Assembly: GCA_031271245.1 (NCBI GenBank) | Contig: JAISWC010000274.1 | Coordinates: 1-7,752 of the forward strand | Length of the DNA stretch: 7,752 bases | Origin: Tannerella sp. | GTDB lineage: Bacteria; Bacteroidota; Bacteroidia; Bacteroidales; Tannerellaceae | Reading direction: 5' to 3' | Shown: piece after piece, positions 1-6,102 of the stretch | Layout of the letters: each line of letters starts with the position of its first letter | How positions within the stretch are numbered: the stretch's first letter is position 1 | Program-made: the position numbers and the translations under genes | The notes under the pieces: model-generated | What the model was told of the DNA's origin: nothing | What the model saw: only the letters and a program-made list of their open reading frames with translations | The model's database searches: none

Positions 1-1
1 G

Positions 2-199
2 GAAAGCGGTTCGCTACGGACGGGCGACGAAATCCTGATTACCGGCCCCACCACCGGCGCACTGTTCCAGACCGTGGAGGAAATTCGCGTCGACCTGCAC
101 CCCGTCCCGCAGACCGCGAAAGGCGAACGCTTCTCGCTCCGCACCGCCGGCCGCATCCGTCCCGCAGACCGGATGTACAAACTCGTCCCGGGAGAGTGA
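2..199 (+). CDS. U32-family peptidase (collagenase-like), C-terminal end only
   Basis: This is the last 65 codons of a gene that enters from the left edge in frame 2 and stops at TGA 197-199. The peptide carries GDEILITGPTTG, then EEIRVD, a KGERFSL stretch and a final RPADRMYKLV. This order matches the small C-terminal β-barrel domain found at the end of U32 family peptidases (the YrrO/PrtC/TrhP-like group). Some members of the family act in tRNA hydroxylation (TrhP/RlhA type) and others have been described as collagenases, so the substrate cannot be told from this fragment. The catalytic part lies outside the window. It is the only supported rightward gene here and its stop faces the stop of the thioesterase gene with one base between them. 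Seen directly: motifs and stop. Family assignment is from memory of U32 C-terminal sequences. Confidence 0.82.
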   Translation, partial: ESGSLRTGDEILITGPTTGALFQTVEEIRVDLHPVPQTAKGERFSLRTAGRIRPADRMYKLVPGE

Positions 200-200
200 C

Positions 201-617
201 TCATTCGAAGGCGTCGAACGGCAAGGCAATATCCTTGCGGTAGCCCGTGCCGTTAAAGGTGGCTATCAGTTCGTCCCGCTCGTTCGTGATTTTGACTTCG
301 CAGTTGGACAGGCGGCTGTGACTGAAGATTTCGCGGGCTTCGGCATAAAGAAAACCGGCGCGCTCGGACTTGAAGATGTGTATCTCCGAACTGATCGAAA
401 AGGTGAGTTGCGCATGGCTGTTGGCGGCGACGGCAAAGGCGAAGTCGGCCAGCGTGAAGAGGGCGCCGCCCTGACAGACACCCCCGCCGTTCAGGTGCAT
501 CGGACGTATTTCCATCCGCGCTCGTGCATACCCTTTTCCTGCCTCCAGCAGTTCCACGCCGGCGGCAACGGCAAAGGCATCGTTCCTGAAAAAATCCCGT
601 ATCGTCACAGTTTCCAT
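201..617 (-). CDS. PaaI-like hotdog-fold thioesterase
   Basis: A 138-residue protein of the usual size for single-domain hotdog thioesterases, which hydrolyse acyl- or aryl-CoA esters in the cytoplasm as tetramers. The diagnostic stretch is at residues 42-66: LNGGGVCQGGALFTLADFAF, followed by AVAANS. It aligns with the E. coli PaaI segment in which the Asp of the FSLAD motif is catalytic; here that is Asp58. The His of the PaaI HGG motif is Gln49 (QGG), which I believe is common among Bacteroidales relatives and does not argue for loss of activity. The second half gives β-strands (LTFSISSEIHIF, CEVKITNERDELIATFNGTGYR) as expected. The ATG at 615-617 lies inside the 3' end of cysS, overlapping it by 13 bases, so it is likely cotranslated from the cysS transcript. 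Role in the paa phenylacetate pathway is not implied, as no paa genes are present. Substrate unknown. Confidence 0.86.
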   Translation of the reverse strand: METVTIRDFFRNDAFAVAAGVELLEAGKGYARARMEIRPMHLNGGGVCQGGALFTLADFAFAVAANSHAQLTFSISSEIHIFKSERAGFLYAEAREIFSHSRLSNCEVKITNERDELIATFNGTGYRKDIALPFDAFE

Positions 618-2071
618 TCAAATCCGTCTTTCGTGTCTTTAACCGTAAATCCGTAAGATGTCAGTTCGTTACGGATCCTGTCCGAGGTCACCCAGTCTCT
701 GTTTTGCTTTGCCTGCAGGCGGATGTTCAACAGCAGATCGACTGCTTTTTTGTATGCTTCATCGCTGGTTCCGCCGCTCGTAGCGGAGGATTCCTGCAGG
801 CCGAGGATGTCTTCCACAAAAAGTTTGAACGTCGCTTTCAACTCCTCCAGGTCTTCGGCCGAGAGCGCACCGTTGCCGTCGGCTACCGTATTGATCATCC
901 GGCCCGTGTCGAACAGATGCGAAATCACAACCGGCGTATTCAAATCGTCGCACATGGCCGTTTCGCAACGCTCGCGCAACCCTTTCACATCGACGGTCGA
1001 TGCCGTTGCCGCCGTCAGTTTTTGCAGACGGGCATACGTTTCGAGCAGTCGCTCCAGTCCCTTTTCGGATGCCTGCAACGCTTCGTTGCCGAAGTCAACC
1101 GTACTGCGATAATGCGCCTGCAAAATGAAAAAGCGGATGGTCATCGGTGCATACGCCTGTGTCAGCGCGGGATGGTTCCCGGTAAAAAACTGTTCGAGTG
1201 TGATGAAGTTACCCAACGATTTCCCCATTTTCTGTCCGTTGACGGTAATCATGTTGTTGTGCATCCAATAGTGCACGATGTCGCTTCCCTGCGAGGCCAC
1301 CGCTTGTGCGATTTCACATTCGTGATGCGGGAAAATCAGGTCCATTCCTCCGCCATGAATGTCGAAATGTTCGCCGAGGTATTTCCGTCCCATCGCCGTA
1401 CACTCGCAGTGCCAGCCCGGAAAACCTTCGCTCCAGGGCGACGGCCAGCGCATGATGTGTTCCGGCTGCGCCTTCTTCCAGAGCGCAAAGTCCAGCGGAT
1501 TCCGTTTTTCTCCCTGTCCGTCCAGTTCGCGCGTCGTGCTGAGCATGTCGTCAATGTTCCGGTTCGACAGGATACCGTATCTATGGTCTCTGTTGTATTT
1601 GACGACGTCGAAATAGACCGACCCTTCGCTGACATACGCATAACCGTTGTCGAGAATCTGCCGAACCAAAGCGATCTGTTCGATGATATGACCGGAGGCG
1701 TGCGGTTCGATGCCGGGTGGCAGCACGTTGAGCGCACGCATGGCATCGTGGTAGCGGAGCAGGTAATGCTGCACGACTTCCATCGGCTCCAACTGTTCGA
1801 CGCGCGCTTTCCGGGCGATTTTGTCCTCGCCGCTGTCCGCGTCGTGTTCCAGATGGCCTACATCCGTGATGTTGCGCACGTATCGCACCCTGTAACCCAC
1901 GTGCTGCAGGTAACGGAACAGGATGTCGAAGGTAATTGCCGGACGCGCGTGTCCCAGGTGGGGGTCGCCGTAAACCGTCGGCCCGCACACGTAAATCCCG
2001 ACATGCGGGGCATGAAGCGGAACAAAAACTTCCTTCTTTCCCTTCAGTGTGTTGTAAATGCTTAATTCCAT
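605..2071 (-). CDS. cysS: Cysteinyl-tRNA synthetase
   Basis: Class I aminoacyl-tRNA synthetase that activates cysteine with ATP and charges tRNA-Cys in the cytoplasm. At 488 residues it has normal length. The catalytic Rossmann domain shows the HIGH signature as HLGH (38-41), just after Cys29 in YVCGPTVYGD, and the KMSKS loop as KMGKS (281-285), the form usual in Bacteroidales. Zinc ligands can be placed by comparison with E. coli CysS: Cys29, Cys224 in GWHCEC, His249 and Glu253 in HHECE. The helical anticodon-binding part follows from about residue 330, and the C-terminal RLQAKQNRDWVTSDRIRNEL is the usual tail domain. Start ATG at 2069-2071 gives MELSIYNTLKGKKE, the expected N-terminus. It lies 30 bases downstream of the DUF2795 gene and overlaps the thioesterase start by 13 bases, so a three-gene operon is likely. 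No damage is seen. Confidence 0.99.
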   Translation of the reverse strand: MELSIYNTLKGKKEVFVPLHAPHVGIYVCGPTVYGDPHLGHARPAITFDILFRYLQHVGYRVRYVRNITDVGHLEHDADSGEDKIARKARVEQLEPMEVVQHYLLRYHDAMRALNVLPPGIEPHASGHIIEQIALVRQILDNGYAYVSEGSVYFDVVKYNRDHRYGILSNRNIDDMLSTTRELDGQGEKRNPLDFALWKKAQPEHIMRWPSPWSEGFPGWHCECTAMGRKYLGEHFDIHGGGMDLIFPHHECEIAQAVASQGSDIVHYWMHNNMITVNGQKMGKSLGNFITLEQFFTGNHPALTQAYAPMTIRFFILQAHYRSTVDFGNEALQASEKGLERLLETYARLQKLTAATASTVDVKGLRERCETAMCDDLNTPVVISHLFDTGRMINTVADGNGALSAEDLEELKATFKLFVEDILGLQESSATSGGTSDEAYKKAVDLLLNIRLQAKQNRDWVTSDRIRNELTSYGFTVKDTKDGFEWKL

Positions 2072-2101
2072 TATTTCTGCCTGTTTATCGGCGACAGTCG
2101 C

Positions 2102-2323
2102 TCAGTATTCTTCTTCATTAAAGAAAAAGTCCTCCTTGCTCGGATAGTCCGGCCAGAGGTCTTCCATACATTCATATATTTCACCTTCATCTTCCATTTC
2201 CTGCAAGTTTTCAATCACTTCCAGCGGTGCACCGGAACGCTGTGCATAATCAATCAACTCATCTTTGGTCGCCGGCCAGGGCGCGTCTTCTAATTTTGAC
2301 GCCAATTCTAATGTCCAATACAT
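2102..2323 (-). CDS. Small acidic DUF2795-type protein
   Basis: A 73-residue protein of unknown function, strongly acidic in its second half. The core WPATKDELIDYAQRSGAPLE then VIENLQEMEDEG (residues 16-47) fits the DUF2795 pattern of Pro-Ala, Asp/Glu-Leu-Ile, a helix, Gly-Ala, and Val-xx-x-Leu. The tail EDFFFNEEEY is a Bacteroidota-style extension. No signal peptide or membrane segment is visible, so it should be cytoplasmic. It stands first in a likely operon with cysS (30-base gap) and has a good Bacteroidota promoter 56 bases upstream of its start. No partner or reaction can be given. The assignment rests on recalled family sequences. Confidence 0.83.
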   Translation of the reverse strand: MYWTLELASKLEDAPWPATKDELIDYAQRSGAPLEVIENLQEMEDEGEIYECMEDLWPDYPSKEDFFFNEEEY

Positions 2324-2378
2324 AACAATCTATTTTACAAAAACTAAAAGTACCTTTCTCTCAGATTGAAATTTTCCG

Positions 2379-2408
2379 CAAAAGTAGAATTTTATTTCTT
2401 AGCTGCAA
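2379..2408 (-). promoter_or_regulatory. Bacteroidota-type promoter for DUF2795-cysS-thioesterase
   Basis: On the minus strand TACTTTTG (2386 down to 2379) is an exact match to the -7 consensus TAnnTTTG. TTG at 2408-2406 lies 19 bases upstream of it, in the expected -33 position. Transcription would start near 2373, giving a leader of about 50 bases before the ATG at 2323. The -33 part lies at or inside the last codons of the adenosyltransferase gene, whose stop is at 2399-2401. Inference from consensus and spacing. Confidence 0.6.
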
Positions 2409-2962
2409 GCATTATCCCAAATAATTTCACCTCCTTTTTCCCGGATACATTCATTCCTTGCTATAATAAACAGCAAATCAGACAATCTGTTCATGAAAAT
2501 GAGCACATTTTCTTCCACCGGGCTTTCGAGCGCCAAAAGACAGATGAGCCGTTCCGCACGCCGGCAAACCGTCCGGCAAACATGCGCCAATGCCGCCGAA
2601 CGGCTCCCGCCCGGCAATACAAATCCGGTCATTTTCGGCAACTTGCCGTCTATCCGGTCGATACTTTCTTCCAGTCGCCGGATGTTTTCGGGCGTAATCC
2701 GGCTGGCGGATTTCAGGGCGGTATGTTCCGTTTCGGTCGCCAGGCTGGAACCGACCGCGAATAATTTGTGCTGAACAAATTGCAGCAGGTCGACGGTTTC
2801 GTTATCCCCGATTTCGGTTATCAGCAGACCGGTGAAAGAATTTAATTCATCAACCGTACCGTAGGCATCCAGCCGCGGGTGCGTTTTCGACACGCGCAGC
2901 CCGCCCACCAGGGAAGTCATTCCCCGGTCGCCGCCGCCGGTATATAAGAAACTTTTCTTCAT
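2399..2962 (-). CDS. PduO-type cob(I)alamin adenosyltransferase
   Basis: This enzyme transfers the 5'-deoxyadenosyl group of ATP to cob(I)alamin or corrinoid precursors, producing adenosylcobalamin for mutases and other B12 enzymes. The 187-residue protein is of normal length for the five-helix PduO/MMAB family. Visible motifs in order: the N-terminal ATP-binding GDRGMTSLVGG (11-21), GTVDELNS (35-42), FVLPGGS (114-120), RTVCRRAER (130-138) and NRLSDLLF (158-165). The Arg and Asn-Arg-Asp residues of the last two are the nucleotide- and corrin-contacting positions in characterised members. The ATG at 2960-2962 shares the ATGA with the stop of the preceding lipoprotein gene, which suggests translational coupling. 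It belongs to the PduO family and not CobA/BtuR, because there is no P-loop. No other B12 biosynthesis gene is in the window. Confidence 0.93.
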   Translation of the reverse strand: MKKSFLYTGGGDRGMTSLVGGLRVSKTHPRLDAYGTVDELNSFTGLLITEIGDNETVDLLQFVQHKLFAVGSSLATETEHTALKSASRITPENIRRLEESIDRIDGKLPKMTGFVLPGGSRSAALAHVCRTVCRRAERLICLLALESPVEENVLIFMNRLSDLLFIIARNECIREKGGEIIWDNACS

Positions 2963-3915
2963 TTATTCGATTGAGTTGGAGGGTTTAATATATTGTTCAG
3001 AAAATATTCGACGTAGTTAAACGGAACGTCCTTCATCACGACTCGATGGTTTTTGTCGGTCAGGTAAAGCGTCGGGACGGTTCGCAGCGCGTAGCGCTCC
3101 TGTCCGTAAATGGCATCGTCGCAGTCATAGCCGTTTATCCACGAGGACGGCATTTCGGGCAGGTATTTTTTCCATGCCTCCACATCCTGACCGGGATAGA
3201 TAGAGAGTACCGTCAACCGTCTTCGTTTCTGCATTTCCGTGACGGCCTGCGAATTTTTTATCTGATTCGCAAGTTCCCGGCAATTGCCGCAGTCCAGGTT
3301 GTGAAACAGCATCAGCGTGAAATCCGTTTTCAGGTCATGAAGCGACGACCTGGCGCCCGAGGCCAGCGCGTAACGGATATTGGCGGCCAGCGCAGAGGGG
3401 CGGTTTTTCTGCAACTGAGACAGCAGCTGTCCCGGTCGCACCTTACGCGGCTCGTTCAGCGTCTTCGACGCCACCATCTGTTCCAGCACGGGAATGAAAA
3501 ACTCTTCATTCCGCAGGGGGGAATTGAGGTCGAAAAGAAAACGCTCCAGGTGTGTGGAAATAAAGGCATACATGGCTTCATGCTTTTCCGCCTCTTCCAT
3601 TAAATGGGTAAGCCCCCGGCAAATCACCGGATAGGATGTATACGGAAGGATGGAAAGATAATTGGCCAGCGCCTGTTCGGTCACGCCGGCAGCGCTTCCC
3701 ACATACACCGTATCCGTAAAATTGAACAGGTCCCAGTAGTGCATGGCCAGATATTCCGCCTGTGTCGCCGGGTCGATATAAACGGTCGGTACCGTCACCG
3801 CCGGAAACGTGTGTCTGGCCGGTTCCCGCGGTTTGTTTGCGCAGCCCGACACGGTTATCGCCAGACCGAGAAGCCATGCGGCACAGGTAAAATACTTTTT
3901 TTTGTTTCGATTCAT
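2959..3915 (-). CDS. DUF5106/thioredoxin-like lipoprotein
   Basis: A 318-residue exported lipoprotein. The N-terminus has lysines, a hydrophobic stretch (CAAWLLGLAITV) and the lipobox VSGC, so Cys25 should be lipidated and the protein anchored facing the periplasm or cell surface. Residues about 45-190 form a helical domain I place in DUF5106, which precedes a thioredoxin fold in many Bacteroidales lipoproteins. Residues about 195-315 form the thioredoxin-like part: a strand TLMLFHNLDCGNCREL with the CGNC redox pair (209-212), and TVPTLYL with the cis-proline at Pro281 preceded by Val. A disulfide reductase or isomerase role in the envelope is plausible but no substrate can be named. The ATG at 3913-3915 is preceded by an A-rich leader. 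The stop overlaps the adenosyltransferase start by four bases. No link to corrinoid transport is visible in the protein itself. Confidence 0.82.
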   Translation of the reverse strand: MNRNKKKYFTCAAWLLGLAITVSGCANKPREPARHTFPAVTVPTVYIDPATQAEYLAMHYWDLFNFTDTVYVGSAAGVTEQALANYLSILPYTSYPVICRGLTHLMEEAEKHEAMYAFISTHLERFLFDLNSPLRNEEFFIPVLEQMVASKTLNEPRKVRPGQLLSQLQKNRPSALAANIRYALASGARSSLHDLKTDFTLMLFHNLDCGNCRELANQIKNSQAVTEMQKRRRLTVLSIYPGQDVEAWKKYLPEMPSSWINGYDCDDAIYGQERYALRTVPTLYLTDKNHRVVMKDVPFNYVEYFLNNILNPPTQSNK

Positions 3916-3936
3916 TGCTGTTGTTTTTAATCACTG

Positions 3937-3961
3937 CCGGCAAAAGTACAAATTTTGCCGG
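3937..3961. repeat. Perfect 9-base inverted repeat over a promoter
   Basis: The arms are CCGGCAAAA (3937-3945) and TTTTGCCGG (3953-3961), exact reverse complements, separated by a 7-base loop GTACAAA. The repeat covers the putative -7 box of the lipoprotein gene. There is no T-run after it in the leftward direction, so it does not look like an intrinsic terminator for the gene to its right. An operator for a DNA-binding regulator is the more likely reading; a transcript hairpin is the alternative if transcription starts further upstream. Confidence 0.55.
3941..3948 (-). promoter_or_regulatory. -7 box for lipoprotein-adenosyltransferase operon
   Basis: TACTTTTG on the minus strand (3948 to 3941) matches TAnnTTTG exactly. 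It lies 26 bases upstream of the ATG at 3915, so the leader would be about 20 bases. No good TTTG or TTG is found 19-21 bases further upstream; TTCG at 3976-3973 is the nearest and is spaced too far. The weak -33 together with the overlapping inverted repeat suggests a regulated promoter. Inference. Confidence 0.4.
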
Positions 3962-4036
3962 ACAGCCGCTACCGAATCAGGGTAATTTATTAAAAAACAG
4001 GTTTCATATACTCATCCTTTTATCTTTGAGTACCGG

Positions 4037-6091
4037 TCAGAATTTCCACTGTACCATCAGGCTCGTTTCGATGCGGTTGCGGCCTTCGACGGTTTCCAGT
4101 CCGCTACCGACGGACTCGCCTTCGAAGTAGTGCGTCCATCCGATTTTGGCCGATACGGAAAGTTTTTTCATCAGGAAATACCGGCAAACGGTGGACATGC
4201 GTATTCCTTTCCCGTACAGAAACGGTATGTTGTAGACATAGAGCAATTTTTTCTCGTATGAACTGATCCGGCTGTAATAATCGTCCGTATGAAAATACGC
4301 CAGATAAAGGTCTGCCTGCAGGGGGATGTGGGCAGGCTTCCACCCGGCTCTCTGGGAAATCATCCATCCGCGGCTTTTCCGTTCCTCTGCCAGATAAAAA
4401 GACGCATCCGCGGACGTCCGCAAAAGCAGTTCCGCTGCCGGAGCAGACGTCATCTGCCACCGGATGCGATGCTGTCCGTAGGACAATACCTGCGTTTCCG
4501 GCTGATCGTCGGGCGTGTGATTCAGTTCTTTTTGCCGGTAACGGTAGCGGAGATACATCTGCCATTTGTCTCCCTGCGTATAATCCGCCTGCGCCATGTA
4601 TTCGACGCCCGAAGACGGTGTATCTACGTTGTATTTCAACCATGGAAAACGGAAGAAATCCGCGTAGCCGGAGAGTTTCCAGTGTGCCGCCGGCGTCAGC
4701 TGCATCCCCAGATACAGCCCCTGCTCATTCTGCACGGCGCTGTTTTGGGCAAAGGCATATCCATAAAACGCCTGATAGTCGCGTGCGTATGAACGGTATA
4801 AAATCAAACCGGAGACATACGAGGCCGGCGTCCACTGAAGGGCATTCAGTGTAGCCCAGGCTCCGTTTTTCGAGACGGCCGTCTCGCCGAACAGTTTCAG
4901 TTGCCTGTTTTTAAACAGGTAGTCCACACTGGCATTGGCGTTTTGTGTTCCGCGAAAGTAGAATCGGTTGTAAGGCGCCGGATCCGGATCAACAGACAGG
5001 TTGCCGTAAGTGTACGTCAGGGCTGTCAGGCCGATGACCACCTGCGGCGTCGCATAGCGGAGATTTCCTCCGCCAGTCTGCGTGCCGGCCGTCCGCATCT
5101 TTTCGCGGTCATTCTCCACACGGTGCAGTCCGTCAGTCTTGAAGGATGTGATGTGCGCGCCGTCTACCGTCGCATCCAGCCGGCGATAAGAATAAAAGAG
5201 ACTCAGATTGAAATCTTTCCACTGAACGGTAGAGGCGGCGCCCCGGAAAAAGTCCACTTCATTGGTCGAAAAGTGACGCCGGAAACCGTTGGTGCGCCGC
5301 TCTGCCTGCGCCAGAAAGGCATTCCGCCCGGGCATGAAGTCATGACTGATGACCAGTCCCTGTCCGAAAGAGGCTTTGTAGTCTCCGACCGCCAGCGTTT
5401 TCAGCCAGCCCGTGTTGCGCAGCAGTACATGCGCGGAATAATAGTCATATCCCCTGTGAATACGTTTCCCGAACGGTTCGCCGGCATCCTTTTCCGCTAC
5501 CAGGCCGGCTTGCAGGCGTTCGTCGAACGTGAGGGAATAACGGATGGAATGGTAAAACGGTTCGCCCAGGTATTTCCGGTTCGGATACTGTTGCAGGATA
5601 CTGTCGGGCTGCGGCCGGTATCCCTGTTTTTCCTGAAGAGCCGGGTCATAACGCACCACCAGTTCGCTGGCGCCGTATTTCAGCACGTTCCGGAAAGTCA
5701 GCGGTCGCCGGGTGTCGATTTCGCCGGCGTACACAAAGGGCAGCAGCAGTTCGATGGTCGACCAGTCCAGCGCTTCGATGTTTTTCAACTCATAGACGGT
5801 CATCATGGGGCCATAGCGTTTGCGGTAAGCAAGCAGGGCGTCGATTTGCGCGTCCGACAGAAACGGTAACCGCCTGAACGTTTCCGCATCCGCCGTGTTC
5901 AGATCCAGCGGATGTTCCGTCAGGTAGGATAAGTCGGCATGCAAGGTTTCAATCCGGTCTTCATTTTCCAAATCCTCCGACAGGTCTTCGAGGTATTCCA
6001 TCCACTTGTCTCCGGACGGCACCGTTTGCGCCGTCAAATGCGAACAGACCAGAAACAGACCGGCAAGCCCTGTTATCAATAACCGTCTCAT
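4037..6091 (-). CDS. Outer membrane β-barrel protein with N-terminal helix-hairpin-helix module
   Basis: A 684-residue protein with a cleavable signal peptide (RRLLITGLAGLFLVCSHLTA, cut around residue 20-22). An acidic linker follows (ends near 60), then a ComEA-like tandem helix-hairpin-helix at about 61-118: PLDLNTADAETFRRLP, then AYRKRYGPMMTVYELKNI. From about residue 133 to the end it is a series of alternating aromatic/polar strands typical of outer membrane barrels, ending in LMVQWKF with a terminal Phe as BAM substrates have. In ComEA-type HhH the hairpins read LPGIG and KGIG. Here they are LPFLSD (75-80) and IEALDW (105-110), so the glycines that contact the DNA backbone are absent and DNA binding is doubtful. 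The start ATG at 6089-6091 lies 11 bases after the PorV-like gene, so the two are likely one transcript. Annotations of relatives usually say 'HhH domain-containing protein'. Role unknown. Confidence 0.85.
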   Translation of the reverse strand: MRRLLITGLAGLFLVCSHLTAQTVPSGDKWMEYLEDLSEDLENEDRIETLHADLSYLTEHPLDLNTADAETFRRLPFLSDAQIDALLAYRKRYGPMMTVYELKNIEALDWSTIELLLPFVYAGEIDTRRPLTFRNVLKYGASELVVRYDPALQEKQGYRPQPDSILQQYPNRKYLGEPFYHSIRYSLTFDERLQAGLVAEKDAGEPFGKRIHRGYDYYSAHVLLRNTGWLKTLAVGDYKASFGQGLVISHDFMPGRNAFLAQAERRTNGFRRHFSTNEVDFFRGAASTVQWKDFNLSLFYSYRRLDATVDGAHITSFKTDGLHRVENDREKMRTAGTQTGGGNLRYATPQVVIGLTALTYTYGNLSVDPDPAPYNRFYFRGTQNANASVDYLFKNRQLKLFGETAVSKNGAWATLNALQWTPASYVSGLILYRSYARDYQAFYGYAFAQNSAVQNEQGLYLGMQLTPAAHWKLSGYADFFRFPWLKYNVDTPSSGVEYMAQADYTQGDKWQMYLRYRYRQKELNHTPDDQPETQVLSYGQHRIRWQMTSAPAAELLLRTSADASFYLAEERKSRGWMISQRAGWKPAHIPLQADLYLAYFHTDDYYSRISSYEKKLLYVYNIPFLYGKGIRMSTVCRYFLMKKLSVSAKIGWTHYFEGESVGSGLETVEGRNRIETSLMVQWKF

Positions 6092-6102
6092 GGGAAGTCA
6101 TT

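Larger units (their letters stand above)
3916..4036 (-). other. Intergenic region between the β-barrel gene and the lipoprotein gene
   Basis: This 121-base gap contains the inverted repeat and -7 box described separately. Nearer the barrel gene there is a short inverted repeat, TACTCA (4009-4014) and TGAGTA (4027-4032), with a 12-base loop. It is followed leftward by a T6 run on the minus strand (3997-3992) about 11 bases away. That could be a poor terminator for the barrel gene, but the stem is short and AT-rich. Nothing else is seen. Confidence 0.3.

Noticed and set aside
704..2065. Long open frame of 453 codons on the plus strand opposite cysS
   Set aside because: It is fully antisense to the clear cysS gene and has no recognisable domain; it is rich in Arg, His, Val and Phe as reverse-strand shadows of coding DNA often are.
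3046..3603. 185-codon frame on the plus strand opposite the lipoprotein gene
   Set aside because: Shadow of the lipoprotein frame; no motif and no plausible leader.
4009..4032. TACTCA/TGAGTA inverted repeat as a terminator of the barrel gene
   Set aside because: The stem is only six pairs and AT-rich, and the T-run is about 11 bases away; kept only as a note in the intergenic entry.
3916..4036. A cobalamin riboswitch upstream of the lipoprotein-adenosyltransferase genes
   Set aside because: The gap is 121 bases and the apparent leader only about 20, too short for the roughly 200-base element, and I see no B12-box-like sequence.
4901..5869. 322-codon frame on the plus strand opposite the β-barrel gene
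   Set aside because: Antisense to a well supported exported protein, with no signal peptide, domain or promoter of its own.
4037..6091. Calling the HhH protein a DNA-uptake (ComEA) protein
   Set aside because: The hairpin glycines are missing and most of the protein is a barrel, unlike ComEA.
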